Shown piece after piece: positions 32,234 through 41,322 of a stretch of 50,702 bases of DNA (the stretch's first letter is position 1; every line of letters begins with the position of its first letter). Both the position numbers and the translations under genes were made by a program. Below the pieces are notes generated by a model. The model did not search any database. It was not told where the DNA came from and was given only the letters and a program-made list of their open reading frames with translations. The DNA comes from Bacteroidota bacterium (GTDB lineage: Bacteria > Bacteroidota > Bacteroidia > Chitinophagales > Saprospiraceae), in NCBI GenBank assembly GCA_017858735.1, contig JAFMBH010000018.1, positions 1-50,702 on the forward strand, written 5' to 3'.

Positions 32234-34576
32234 TTATTTAATAATAAAAGATTTAATGCCCATTCCCTCTTCACTGGTCGCCTGAATAAAATAATACCCT
32301 GGGGCTACTTTCGGCAAATTCACTTGAAATGGGTATTTTTCCTGGATAAAATCTACCGATTTCTGGAATAATATTCTACCATTTATATCTATCATTTTCA
32401 GTAAAACATTCCGTTGACTGTTGGCAAATTGCAAATTGATAAAATCGGTTGCAGGATTAGGAAATACGGTAAATTGTTCTGTTAGGGTGTTTAACTCCTC
32501 TACATTGGTAGTCACAAGATTACCCACATTAAGTCTGACTACGGGAACAATGCCAAATACATTTCCACCAAAACCGACGTACGAATAAGTTTCTTTAGTT
32601 AAGTCACCAGCGATGCCGATTAATGCACCAAACCGTGGTTTTTGTTTTATAATAGACGCAGTAATCATACCACCATAATCGATTTCATCGCTCACTGTCA
32701 TTTCAAAATTAGTGGTACCGGAAGCATAATACTCGAGCATAACTAAATACTCAGTATTGTCTTCGAGTTTAATAGGTTCTAAACCATTGTCTTTATTTAA
32801 CGGAATAACCAAAAGAGAGTCAGGTTCCTCTTTTCCTCCAATGATATAAAACAGTGTACCTAAGCTGGTTCTTTCGGTTGGCTCTGCATTACCATTGGCA
32901 TTAGCATCTTTCCACTTATAGATATTTAATACGGCAGCCTGATCTTTAAGCTGAGAGGCATTTCCAATCATAAAAGATATACTTTTTATATACTTATTAT
33001 TGCCTTTAGGCACATAATAATAATTGCCAAATGCCCAGGAACGCGGTTCTCCTGCTGTCCAACTGGCATCGGCAGGCCTGATTGTTCTGTTTGGACCTAA
33101 ATCTTTTGAAAAGGTTGAATCTGTAATTGTGAATAGAAACTCCTGGGTATTATTTGAAGAATCTGCATCTACCTTATCAGAAAGTATTTCATAATAGCCG
33201 AGATAAACACCTTTTGCCGCAGGGGTGAAAGTTTGAGAAAATAATTTATTCTCAACCACCGCATTAGAAGGTAAAGTATCATAAACATTTCTCGTTTTAA
33301 ATACCTCCTTAAAGCCATTATCGAGGATGATAACTTCTAAAGGCACTTTGAATTGGGTTGCAGCACCTTTATTTTCAACATCAGCGAGGAAATTTATAGG
33401 TTCAACGAAATCCAGCGGTGTAGCAGCATTTTGCGGAACAGCGAAGAAAGTATTAACCTGAAGATTAAAAGATTCTTGTTCAACAATTTTGACATCATCG
33501 ATGCCCCAATAGTAATAATTTGCTTCATATCTGAATTTAATTATTAAACTTTTTGCGCCACCCGTTTTTGGCATTGGAACCCTTAATAAAGTTTTTTCGT
33601 TAGCGTTATTAGTGGTTATATCTGTATTAATAGCAACACTGTCCCAACTCACTCCCTTATTGGTTGACCAGGCCACAAAATAGTTGCTTCTAAATTGTCT
33701 TGTATATTGATGAAATTCAACGCTATAGGCAGGAGCTGTACTATTGGTTAAAATAATTTCGGGTGAAATTAATTCAGCAATTTGAGGAGCGGCGCAGGGA
33801 CCCTGACCTGCATTCGTCCCACATCCTTCATTATTTGAATCACTATCATAAAAATCAGATTCAAATACCATGGCGCCATCAAAACTTGAAGGAGATGGAA
33901 AAAAAGTTACTCCACCGCAACTACCATTCATTGCACCATTAGGAGATAACCGCCAGCTAACATTTGATGCTGTATTACCAGTACATGAAACCGTTCTTAC
34001 GGTCCAATTATTTAGTCCACATCTGAAATCACCTTCACCCGGTTTTGCCCCCCATACAACACCAGGAGCACTTTTTGTTGGAGAATCAAATCTTTGGATG
34101 GTTACATTCAAACCACCTGCCGCAATAAGCGCCCTCAATTTATTACCATCGGCCAAAGTCATATTCAAAACGGGAATTTTAACATCCTTACCCGATGCTG
34201 AAGAGGCCATTGGAAAAATATCACCTGCTGCATTATTAAAAATGATAACTGCGATAGCGCCTTTTAATTGAGCATTCAAAGCTTTATCAGAAAAAGGACA
34301 GGTACCACGGTCAATTACTGCAATTTTTCCAGTCAAATCATTATCTACCTGGCACCCAAGAGTGACTCCAGCAGGACCAGATACAAAAGCTAACTGCCCT
34401 TTAATTGGAGCTTCGGTTGAACAATAAGTTGCACCAAAATTAGCAACCCAGGATTTGTAACTTCCAGCCACTGGAGAAGGAGCATCAATAATCACAAAGT
34501 GAGAACCTTGTGCATTGATTTGACTATAAAGTAAAGACCCTAAAAATAAAATGGTCATTCTATTCAACATAAACAT
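32234..34576 (-). CDS. T9SS-exported protein with PA domain
   Basis: A 780-residue secreted protein. A signal peptide (hydrophobic stretch to about residue 23, ending NAQ) is followed by a protease-associated (PA) domain around residues 30-165, with IAVIDRGTCPFSDKALNAQLKGAIAVIIFNNAAG. The middle (about 180-360) includes a jelly-roll-like segment with repeated aromatic residues and cysteines. The C-terminus is a type A T9SS sorting domain: VFPNPATDFINLQF, then LKMIDINGRILF, ending APGYYFIQATSEEGMGIKSFIIK. No peptidase catalytic domain is seen, so the PA domain may serve in binding. It should be exported by the T9SS and released or attached to the cell surface. A second ATG six bases downstream of the first is an alternative start. 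Confidence 0.9.
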   Translation of the reverse strand: MFMLNRMTILFLGSLLYSQINAQGSHFVIIDAPSPVAGSYKSWVANFGATYCSTEAPIKGQLAFVSGPAGVTLGCQVDNDLTGKIAVIDRGTCPFSDKALNAQLKGAIAVIIFNNAAGDIFPMASSASGKDVKIPVLNMTLADGNKLRALIAAGGLNVTIQRFDSPTKSAPGVVWGAKPGEGDFRCGLNNWTVRTVSCTGNTASNVSWRLSPNGAMNGSCGGVTFFPSPSSFDGAMVFESDFYDSDSNNEGCGTNAGQGPCAAPQIAELISPEIILTNSTAPAYSVEFHQYTRQFRSNYFVAWSTNKGVSWDSVAINTDITTNNANEKTLLRVPMPKTGGAKSLIIKFRYEANYYYWGIDDVKIVEQESFNLQVNTFFAVPQNAATPLDFVEPINFLADVENKGAATQFKVPLEVIILDNGFKEVFKTRNVYDTLPSNAVVENKLFSQTFTPAAKGVYLGYYEILSDKVDADSSNNTQEFLFTITDSTFSKDLGPNRTIRPADASWTAGEPRSWAFGNYYYVPKGNNKYIKSISFMIGNASQLKDQAAVLNIYKWKDANANGNAEPTERTSLGTLFYIIGGKEEPDSLLVIPLNKDNGLEPIKLEDNTEYLVMLEYYASGTTNFEMTVSDEIDYGGMITASIIKQKPRFGALIGIAGDLTKETYSYVGFGGNVFGIVPVVRLNVGNLVTTNVEELNTLTEQFTVFPNPATDFINLQFANSQRNVLLKMIDINGRILFQKSVDFIQEKYPFQVNLPKVAPGYYFIQATSEEGMGIKSFIIK

Positions 34577-34656
34577 CTATTTTACATTTTTTAAAAAAAA
34601 ATTAATTTAACCAAAGACATGACAAAATAATCAAAAAAGTTATTAAATACCCTTAG

Positions 34657-35007
34657 TTATGCGGAAAAAGAGGTACCACAACCGCATGTTTCCTTGGCAT
34701 TTGGATTGTTGAAGCTAAATCCCCTGTTTTGAAGGCCATCTAACCAGTCAATTTCCATTCCTAATAAATAAATGGCATGAGCTTTTTGCATAAAAACAGT
34801 TAACCCTTCATGTTCATATATTTCGTCATTTTCTTTTGGCGTATCAAACCCAAGGATATAAGAAAAACCAGAACAACCACCACCTTTTACACCGATGCGC
34901 AAACCGTGATTATCAGAAATATTTTGATCTATTTTTATTTTACGCAATTGTTTGAGGGCACCTTCAGTAAGGTTAACAGGCAATGTTGAAATTTGAGTAT
35001 CGTTCAT
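34657..35007 (-). CDS. A-type iron-sulfur cluster carrier (IscA/ErpA/SufA family)
   Basis: A 116-residue carrier that passes Fe-S clusters to target enzymes. It has the three conserved cysteines of the family: one in VKGGGCSGFSYILGF and two in the C-terminal ETCGCGTSFSA. The N-terminal LTEGALKQLRKI is also typical, as is LDGLQNRGFSFNNPNAKE ahead of the last motif. Whether it is IscA, SufA or ErpA cannot be told from sequence alone. It has its own good promoter (35040-35071). Other Fe-S genes in the window (NifU-like, Mrp) are about 5 kb away. Confidence 0.95.
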   Translation of the reverse strand: MNDTQISTLPVNLTEGALKQLRKIKIDQNISDNHGLRIGVKGGGCSGFSYILGFDTPKENDEIYEHEGLTVFMQKAHAIYLLGMEIDWLDGLQNRGFSFNNPNAKETCGCGTSFSA

Positions 35008-35039
35008 CTTAACTTAATTTTATTACGAATATACAAATT

Positions 35040-35071
35040 CAAACATAAAATGCGGTCATACAGTTGACAAA
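35040..35071 (-). promoter_or_regulatory. Promoter of the A-type Fe-S carrier gene
   Basis: On the minus strand TTTG (35068-35071), a 20 bp spacer and TATGTTTG (35040-35047) form a complete -33/-7 promoter. The predicted leader is about 26 nt. Confidence 0.7.
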
Positions 35072-35122
35072 CCCTTAATTTTTATTAAATTTAATGAATT
35101 GATTAAAACAATAAAAATAGTT

Positions 35123-36412
35123 ATGGCATCCAGACGTAATTTTTTAGTAAACTTAGGAGCGGTAGGCAGTTTGTCCTTTTTATCAAACCTATCAAAAGGA
35201 AACAACCATATTGATTCAATTTTATCGGCAAAAACTGAGAAAACAGACGATGAATTAATTACGGATGAATCATTTTGGTATCAAATAAAAATGGCCTTTT
35301 CGGTGTCCCCCACCTTAATAAATTTAAATAACGGTGGTGTATCACCACAACCAAAAGTGGTACAGGATGCCGTAGAAAGATATAATAAGTTGAGTAACGA
35401 AACGCCATCTTTTTATATGTGGAGGACTCTGGATGATGGGCGAGAACCACTTAGAAAGAAATTAGCGGAGCTAGCTGGTTGCTCTCCTGAGAACTTAGCT
35501 ATCATGAGAAATTCTTCAGAAGCACTTGAAAATATAATCTTTGGTATTACACTTCAACGCGGCGATGAAGTTGTTCTTTCTAAGCAAGATTACCCAAATA
35601 TGATCAATGCATGGAAGCAAAGAGAACACAGAGAAGGCATTGTTTTAAAGTGGATTTCTTTGGATCTTCCAACGACCGATGAGGATTATCTCTATCGAAG
35701 CTATACACAGGCATTCACAAATAAAACTAAGGTAGTCCATATCACCCATTTAATTAATTGGTGTGGACAAATTGTGCCAACACAAAAAATAGCTATTGAA
35801 GCTCGTTCAAAAGGAATTTTATCTGTTATCGATGGGGCTCATAGTTTCGCTCATATAGAATATAACATTCCAGATTTAGAGGGTGATTTTTATGGAACCA
35901 GTTTACATAAATGGTTATGCGCGCCTTTTGGGAGTGGTTTATTGTATGTTAAAAAAGATAAAATAAGTTCGTTATATCCTTTAATGGCCGCGGGAGATCC
36001 CGTATCGTCGGATATAAGAAAATTTGAAAACCTTGGCACAAGATCCTTTGCCATAGAACAAGCAATAGGTCAGGCCATTGATTTTCACTATATGATAGGA
36101 GGTAGTCTGAAGCAAAAGCGATTGGAATATTTAAAGCAATACTGGTGTAACAAACTTAAAAAATTAAATGGGGTAAGTATTCACACCCCATTAGATCCAA
36201 AGTTTTCTTGTGCTATTGCCAATTTTAAAATAGCTAATATGGAAACCCATGCTATTTCCTCTGAATTGTTATCAAAATACAAAGTACATACCGTTTCCAT
36301 TGTTTGGGACAATATTGATAGCGTAAGAGTTACGCCCAATGTTTATACCACCACAAGGGATTTGGATGTATTTATTCAAGCGGTAGAAAAAATGGTTTCT
36401 AGCAAATCATAA
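35123..36412 (+). CDS. Class V aminotransferase-like PLP enzyme with Tat signal
   Basis: A 429-residue fold-type I PLP enzyme related to cysteine desulfurases and isopenicillin-N epimerases. The start MASRRNFLVNLGAVGSLSFLS carries a twin-arginine (SRRNFL) export signal, so it should fold in the cytoplasm and be sent to the periplasm. PLP-site features are LAIMRNSSEALENI, SVIDGAHSFAHI (D237) and the Schiff-base lysine K263 in GTSLHKWLCAPFGSGLLYV. The C-terminal domain ends with VRVTPNVYTTTRDLD. The ATG at 35123 is chosen because it places the RR motif at the N-terminus; a TTG 24 bp upstream is less likely. The substrate is unknown. The stop abuts the NamZ gene stop. Confidence 0.85.
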   Translation: MASRRNFLVNLGAVGSLSFLSNLSKGNNHIDSILSAKTEKTDDELITDESFWYQIKMAFSVSPTLINLNNGGVSPQPKVVQDAVERYNKLSNETPSFYMWRTLDDGREPLRKKLAELAGCSPENLAIMRNSSEALENIIFGITLQRGDEVVLSKQDYPNMINAWKQREHREGIVLKWISLDLPTTDEDYLYRSYTQAFTNKTKVVHITHLINWCGQIVPTQKIAIEARSKGILSVIDGAHSFAHIEYNIPDLEGDFYGTSLHKWLCAPFGSGLLYVKKDKISSLYPLMAAGDPVSSDIRKFENLGTRSFAIEQAIGQAIDFHYMIGGSLKQKRLEYLKQYWCNKLKKLNGVSIHTPLDPKFSCAIANFKIANMETHAISSELLSKYKVHTVSIVWDNIDSVRVTPNVYTTTRDLDVFIQAVEKMVSSKS

Positions 36413-36416
36413 ATTA

Positions 36417-37604
36417 TTAATCTTCATAGATTAAATATTTTTTCCTGGTTTGTTTATATGCGTTAAGGCCTGGTACCCAGGTATCTTTTATTTGCTGTTC
36501 TGTATAACCTGCCTGAATCATTTCTCTTAGTTTGGCATTGCCTGCGAGTTTATCAAAAAATAAACCAGCAAGAAAAAAAGATTCCTTCTCTGGATAATCT
36601 TTGTAAAACTGAATTAGATAACTAAGATTAATGGTTTTTTGTTTTTTGATAGCCTGTTCATCCAAGCTGGAGAGGTCAATACCCCGGCATAGTTTTCCAA
36701 GCTGAGGAGGATTCATAGCGCCTGGCTTTGACACCGGAGTGAAAGTAAAATCACCGGCATTCATATTCGGAGCGCCTAAAACTTGAAATTGCTTATTTGT
36801 ACCTCTGCCAAGGCTGATAGGAGTACCCTCAAAAAAACAAATTGATGGATAGAGATAAATAGACCGCATATTGGGCAAATTGGGAGAAGGAGGAATAGGT
36901 AAATTATAAACCATTGAATGATTGTAGTTTAAACAAGAAATAACCTGAAGACTACATTTTCTATTTATACCCAGCCAATTTTCACCATTTATCATATTGG
37001 CATACTCCCCTATCGTCAAACCATGAACAATAGGAATTGGGTGCATTCCAACGAAGGATTGATAAGCCATATCAAGTATTGGACCATCTACAAAATGTCC
37101 ATTTGGATTAGGCCTGTCAAAAACCATTAAGGGAATTTTGTTATCAGCACAGGATAACATAACATAATGAAGTGTTGAAATATAGGTATAAAATCTGGTT
37201 CCAACATCTTGAATATCAAAAATCAATAAGTCAATACCTTCCAAATCAGCCTTATCAGGTGCTTTTTTTGAGCCATAAATACTAATGATTGGCAAACCTG
37301 TTTTAAGATCTTTGCTATCTGAAATTTTTTCACCGGCGTCAGCACTTCCTCTAAAACCATGTTCCGGTGCAAATATTTTTTTTACATTTAAGCCAAGGTT
37401 AATGAGTGAATCTACCAAATGAATAGAACCAATCATACTTGTTTGATTAACAACCAAACCTATATTCTTCCCTTTTAAAAGAGGTAAGTAATCAGTTGTT
37501 CTCTCTGCACCGGTAAGTAAGTTATTTGTTTGACATAGTAAGATTGAACTAAAAATAAAAGTAAATAGAATACTTAAAGTAACAATATTAAGGTTATTTT
37601 TCAT
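36417..37604 (-). CDS. DUF1343 protein, NamZ-like exo-beta-N-acetylmuramidase
   Basis: A 395-residue secreted protein with a signal peptide starting MKNNLNIVTLSILFTFIFSSIL. Family blocks are LLKGKNIGLVVNQTS, KKIFAPEHGFRGSADAGE, LLIFDIQDVGTRFYTYISTLHYVM, VFDRPNPNGHFVDGPIL and YLYPSICFFEGTPISLGRGT. These match DUF1343, for which Bacillus NamZ was shown to remove terminal N-acetylmuramic acid from peptidoglycan fragments. The role here, peptidoglycan recycling or use of foreign cell walls, is inferred from that family. I start at the ATG ending at 37604 because it begins the signal peptide; a TTG 21 bp upstream is less likely. It is divergent from the exonuclease gene. Confidence 0.9.
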   Translation of the reverse strand: MKNNLNIVTLSILFTFIFSSILLCQTNNLLTGAERTTDYLPLLKGKNIGLVVNQTSMIGSIHLVDSLINLGLNVKKIFAPEHGFRGSADAGEKISDSKDLKTGLPIISIYGSKKAPDKADLEGIDLLIFDIQDVGTRFYTYISTLHYVMLSCADNKIPLMVFDRPNPNGHFVDGPILDMAYQSFVGMHPIPIVHGLTIGEYANMINGENWLGINRKCSLQVISCLNYNHSMVYNLPIPPSPNLPNMRSIYLYPSICFFEGTPISLGRGTNKQFQVLGAPNMNAGDFTFTPVSKPGAMNPPQLGKLCRGIDLSSLDEQAIKKQKTINLSYLIQFYKDYPEKESFFLAGLFFDKLAGNAKLREMIQAGYTEQQIKDTWVPGLNAYKQTRKKYLIYED

Positions 37605-37683
37605 AATTAATTTAGCTTTTGGCAATTCATTGCTGTAATATAGCTCTTTTTCAACGAATTTTCAATCAACAAAAACGATAGAA

Positions 37684-39072
37684 ATGCAATTTGCGGTCAT
37701 AGATATTGAGACAACAGGCGGAAATGCAACAAATAACAAAATAATTGAAATAGCGGTGGTCGTTCACGATGGGAAAAAAGTAATTAAAACCTGGGAATCA
37801 CTAATTAATCCTGAAACCTATATTCCTTATGGTATTACGGAATTAACAGGTATAACGCAATCGATGGTTGCCGATGCACCTAAATTTTATGAAATAGCTA
37901 AAGAATTAATTGAAGTAACCGAGAATACTATATTTGTGGCACACAATGTTCGCTTTGATTATTCATTTATCAAAAGTGCATTTAGTGATTTAGGTTATAC
38001 CTTCACCCGTAAAAAATTATGTACTATTCAATTAAGTAGAAAGATTTTTCCTTGTCTTCCGAGTTTTGGATTATCCGCTATTTCTCAGCATTTAAATATC
38101 CATAATCCCGACAGGCATAGAGCCATGGGCGATGCAATGACTACGGCAAAATTAATGGAATTAATTTTTAAGGAGGTAAATGCCGTGGAAGTAATTGATG
38201 ATTTGGTAAATATGGGAATCAAGGAGAGCAAACTTCCGAATAATTTGTCTCTTCAAGATATACAATCATTACCTGATACCTGCGGAATATATTATTTTAA
38301 AAACGAAATGGGAGACATAGTTTACATAGGAAAAAGTAAAAGTATTCAAAAAAGAGTAGCCTCACATTTCTCAGATTACACGGAAAAAGCTTCAAAATTA
38401 CAACGATTAGTTTACGACATAGACTTTGAAGAAACCGGTTCTGAATTAGCCTCACTCATTTTAGAATCTTATCAAATAAAGAAAATAATGCCTGAGGTTA
38501 ACAAGGCACAAAGATCGAAAACATATCAGTTCATAATTTATAGTTACCTTAATAATCAAGGATATTTATGTTTTGATATAAAGCAGAAAAAGGATTTCAA
38601 GAAGAATAAAAAAGTAGAGATTCTCTCTGAGTATAGTAAAATAAACATTGCAAAGAGCAGATTAAGCGCTTACAGGCAGGAATTTAACCTATGTGATCAT
38701 TTGATGGAAGGAGATTCGTTATTTGGCATTCCTTGCTTTCACTATAAAATAAAACAATGCGCTGGTGCTTGTTGCTCAAAAGAAGAAGTAACTTCTTATA
38801 ATGAGCGTGCAGAATTAGCAAAACTGAAATTGAAAAAGAGTTTAGATGGCAGTTTTTTAATAATAGATGAGGGAAGAACAAAAGGAGAAAAATGTATCAT
38901 TGCTGTTCAAAACGGACAATTCTATGGCTATGATTATATTGAGGAAGAATTATTTCAAGATTCCCTTGGGCAATGGGAGGAGTTCATTAAGAAATACCCT
39001 GAAAATGGAGAAATAAATCAGATCATAAATAAATATATGACTAAAAACAAATTAACAACCATTACAATATAG
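37684..39072 (+). CDS. Exonuclease (DnaQ-type) fused to GIY-YIG nuclease domain
   Basis: A 462-residue fusion. Residues 1-170 form a DEDDh 3'-5' exonuclease like DnaQ, with ExoI FAVIDIETTGG, ExoII VAHNVRFDYSFI and ExoIII HRAMGDAMTTAKLM. Residues about 198-280 form a UvrC-like GIY-YIG nuclease, with CGIYYFKNEMGDIVYIGKSKSIQKRVASHF and the catalytic glutamate in SELASLILESYQIKK. The remaining 180 residues are unassigned but contain several cysteines (IPCFHYKIKQCAGACCSKEE), similar to the Cys-rich stretch of UvrC and Cho. The UvrB-binding and RNase H-like parts of UvrC are missing. Such proteins are often annotated as DNA polymerase III epsilon subunit, but a repair role is more likely. No partner gene is adjacent. 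Confidence 0.9.
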   Translation: MQFAVIDIETTGGNATNNKIIEIAVVVHDGKKVIKTWESLINPETYIPYGITELTGITQSMVADAPKFYEIAKELIEVTENTIFVAHNVRFDYSFIKSAFSDLGYTFTRKKLCTIQLSRKIFPCLPSFGLSAISQHLNIHNPDRHRAMGDAMTTAKLMELIFKEVNAVEVIDDLVNMGIKESKLPNNLSLQDIQSLPDTCGIYYFKNEMGDIVYIGKSKSIQKRVASHFSDYTEKASKLQRLVYDIDFEETGSELASLILESYQIKKIMPEVNKAQRSKTYQFIIYSYLNNQGYLCFDIKQKKDFKKNKKVEILSEYSKINIAKSRLSAYRQEFNLCDHLMEGDSLFGIPCFHYKIKQCAGACCSKEEVTSYNERAELAKLKLKKSLDGSFLIIDEGRTKGEKCIIAVQNGQFYGYDYIEEELFQDSLGQWEEFIKKYPENGEINQIINKYMTKNKLTTITI

Positions 39073-39087
39073 GCATTAAGAAAAAGC

Positions 39088-39897
39088 TTACATCGATAAA
39101 TAGGTTTTCATTTCATCCTGGATTTTTTTTGCTTCTTTCGCAGCGGCCTCCTCAAAATCATTTCCTTTAGAGGCATAAATGATGGATCTTCCTACATTTA
39201 CTAAAAGACCTGCTTCTTTTGTCAACCCAAAAGCGGAAATCTCCTTTAAATCACCCCCCTGAGCCCCAACACCGGGAATGAGGATAAAATGATTAGGTAT
39301 AATTTTACGAATCTCGGCTAGTTCATTTGGGTGAGTAGCGCCCACAACAAACATGGTATTTGCTTCATTTCCCCAATTTTTTGCTTCGCTAATGACTTTC
39401 TGGTATAATTTTTCACCAGATTCGAGCGTCAGAAATTGAAAATCTTTGCTCCCAGGATTTGAAGTAAGGCCGAGAATGACAACCCATTTATCGGGATATT
39501 CATAAAAAGGGATAATAGAATCGCTACCCATGTATGGAGCAACGGTTACTGCATCGGCTTTTAAATAATCAAATATTGCTGAGGCATATTTTCCCGACGT
39601 ATTACCTATATCCCCTCTTTTTGCATCGGCGATAACAAAATGCGAAGAAGGAATATAAGCCAGCGTTTCTTCCAGTATTTTCCACCCGAAAGACCCCAGA
39701 CTTTCATAAAAAGCCAAATTTGGTTTATAGGAAACACAAAAATCTTTAGTACAATCTATAATCCTTTTATTAAATTCCAGCAAATCTTTAGGCGATTTAC
39801 CTAAAGATCCTGGTAAAAGATTAAGATCGGGATCCAAACCTATACAGAGATATGATTTTTTATAAAAAATATGTTTAATCAGCGCGGCACGATTCAT
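39088..39897 (-). CDS. pyrF: Orotidine-5'-phosphate decarboxylase (type 2)
   Basis: A 269-residue enzyme making UMP from OMP in the last step of pyrimidine synthesis. The N-terminal LCIGLDPDLNLLP and the catalytic-site motif VIADAKRGDIGNTSGKYA (the K-x-x-D signature of OMP decarboxylase) are clear. TVAPYMGSDSIIPF, FVVGATHPNELAEIRKI and FILIPGVGAQGGDLKE complete the barrel. Length and the ADAKRGDIGNT variant fit the PyrF type 2 family. It begins 11 bp after the nifU-like gene and seems to be co-transcribed with it and mrp, although the pathways are unrelated. Confidence 0.95.
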   Translation of the reverse strand: MNRAALIKHIFYKKSYLCIGLDPDLNLLPGSLGKSPKDLLEFNKRIIDCTKDFCVSYKPNLAFYESLGSFGWKILEETLAYIPSSHFVIADAKRGDIGNTSGKYASAIFDYLKADAVTVAPYMGSDSIIPFYEYPDKWVVILGLTSNPGSKDFQFLTLESGEKLYQKVISEAKNWGNEANTMFVVGATHPNELAEIRKIIPNHFILIPGVGAQGGDLKEISAFGLTKEAGLLVNVGRSIIYASKGNDFEEAAAKEAKKIQDEMKTYLSM

Positions 39898-39908
39898 ACA
39901 ACTTGAAA

Positions 39909-40169
39909 CTAAATTTTAACACCATTAACAGCTTCGACTCCAATAATTTGGGGAATTTTGCCTTTAATGGCATCTTCTAAACCAGCCCTCATTGTAATAA
40001 AAGACATAGAACAACTTTCGCAGGCCCCCAACCATTTTATTTTGACAATAAAATCATCGGTAAGCTCGACGAATTCTACATCGCCCCCATCTACCCTTAG
40101 ATGTGGCCTAACACTTTCCAACGCATTTTCAATAAGCGGATAAAGAAGTTCTTTTGACATGGATGACAT
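39909..40169 (-). CDS. NifU-like Fe-S scaffold domain protein
   Basis: An 86-residue protein consisting only of the NifU C-terminal (Nfu) domain. It shows ALESVRPHLRVDGGDVEFVEL followed by KIKWLGACESCSMSFITMRAGLEDAI, with the cluster-binding CxxC. Such small Nfu proteins carry 4Fe-4S clusters between dimer halves and hand them to target enzymes. Two in-frame ATGs, at 40169 and 40160, compete as the start; the first leaves a 6 bp gap to the mrp stop. The tight linkage to the Mrp/NBP35-type ATPase upstream suggests the pair works together in Fe-S delivery. Confidence 0.93.
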   Translation of the reverse strand: MSSMSKELLYPLIENALESVRPHLRVDGGDVEFVELTDDFIVKIKWLGACESCSMSFITMRAGLEDAIKGKIPQIIGVEAVNGVKI

Positions 40170-40175
40170 TAGGCA

Positions 40176-41240
40176 TTAGATATTTGAATGAATATTAATT
40201 TTGAGTAAAGTGGCCTTAGCAATTTCGTTAAAAGCAGGTTGAATTAGATCTGCCTGTTGATTAAGGTAAGCAGGCAAACCATTGTCCCCTCCTTCCCTGA
40301 TACTTTGAATCAAAGGCACCTGACCTAAAACGTTCGTATTTCCATAAGAAGCCAGCTTTTGTCCTCCGCCCTGACCGAAGAGAAAATATTTCCTATCAGG
40401 ATTTTCAGCGGGAGTGAACCAGGACATATTTTCTACTACGCCAATAATCGGAACATTTACGGAAGGTAATTGAAACATATTCAATGCTTTAATGGCATCA
40501 ACGACGGCGACCTCCTGAGGAGTAGTTACTATAATAGCACCGGTTAGCTGGACCGTTTGAACCAAACTAAGCTGAACATCCCCCGTACCTGGAGGAAGAT
40601 CAACGATTAGAAAATCTAATTCAGGCCATAAAGTATCCAGGAAAAATTGTTTAATAATCCCAGATAATCTTGGACCCCTCATAACTACAGCCTGTTCAGG
40701 TTCAATAATGAAACCCATAGAGATAAGAGGCATACCAAAGGCAAGCAGTGGTTTGATTTTAGGTTGACCATTTACCGTATCTACTTCTGGTCTTTTCCCT
40801 GACAGACCTAACATAGTAGGTATGGATGGACCATAAAGATCTGCGTCCAGAATGCCCGTTTTGAAACCAGCGGCTGTAAGAGCGAGCGCAAGATTAACTG
40901 AAATTGTAGATTTTCCAACCCCACCCTTTCCAGAACCTACGGCAATAATATGTTTAATTTGAGGTAACAAATTATTGTCCGGAGCCGGTATTGAAATTTT
41001 GTCATTTACCAGATGAACATGAACATTCAGCGTTGGATAAACGGTATTAATTTCCTGGACACATTTGAGATGTAATTCTGATTTTTCAGAACTATTCAAG
41101 CCAAAAACATGAAGATTAAAGAAAAGATTATTTTCTTCCAATCTAAGTTGATTGACTATATCAGAAGATACAATATCCTTTCCTGTTTTAGGATGAAGGA
41201 CATTTTTTAGTATTTTAGTAATTTCCTGGATATCCATCAT
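40176..41240 (-). CDS. Mrp/NBP35 family P-loop ATPase (Fe-S carrier)
   Basis: A 354-residue protein with an N-terminal MIP18-like domain (about 1-90, IQEITKILKNVLHPKTGKDIV). The Mrp ATPase core follows, with the deviant Walker A HIIAVGSGKGGVGKSTISVNLA near residue 100, ILDADLYGPSIPTMLGL, LDFLIVDLPPGTGDVQL and IIGVVENMSWFTPAENPDRKYF. The CxxC usually found after the VENM motif is absent, as in other Bacteroidota Mrp proteins, so cluster binding must differ if it occurs. Two ATGs (41240 and 41237) could be the start. It appears to be the first gene of a leftward mrp-nfu-pyrF unit. Confidence 0.92.
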   Translation of the reverse strand: MMDIQEITKILKNVLHPKTGKDIVSSDIVNQLRLEENNLFFNLHVFGLNSSEKSELHLKCVQEINTVYPTLNVHVHLVNDKISIPAPDNNLLPQIKHIIAVGSGKGGVGKSTISVNLALALTAAGFKTGILDADLYGPSIPTMLGLSGKRPEVDTVNGQPKIKPLLAFGMPLISMGFIIEPEQAVVMRGPRLSGIIKQFFLDTLWPELDFLIVDLPPGTGDVQLSLVQTVQLTGAIIVTTPQEVAVVDAIKALNMFQLPSVNVPIIGVVENMSWFTPAENPDRKYFLFGQGGGQKLASYGNTNVLGQVPLIQSIREGGDNGLPAYLNQQADLIQPAFNEIAKATLLKINIHSNI

Positions 41241-41256
41241 GGATTTTTAACTTTAT

Positions 41257-41264
41257 CAAAGGTA
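41257..41264 (-). promoter_or_regulatory. -7 element of the mrp unit promoter
   Basis: On the minus strand the sequence reads TACCTTTG, matching TAnnTTTG, 16 bp before the mrp ATG at 41240. No clear -33 box is visible. Confidence 0.45.
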
Positions 41265-41307
41265 GTAATTTATAAAACAACATGACATAAAAATCGGTTT
41301 TAAGACT

Positions 41308-41315
41308 TACCTTTG
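41308..41315 (+). promoter_or_regulatory. -7 element of the ribF-glycosyltransferase promoter
   Basis: TACCTTTG matches TAnnTTTG and ends only 7 bp before the ATG at 41323, so the transcript is probably leaderless or nearly so. No good -33 box is visible. It faces away from the mrp element (41257-41264) across a short divergent region. Confidence 0.45.
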
Positions 41316-41322
41316 CGATGCT

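Noticed and set aside
33870-34271. 133-residue plus-strand frame inside the T9SS-exported protein gene
   Set aside because: Antisense to a gene with signal peptide, PA domain and sorting domain; no motif of its own.
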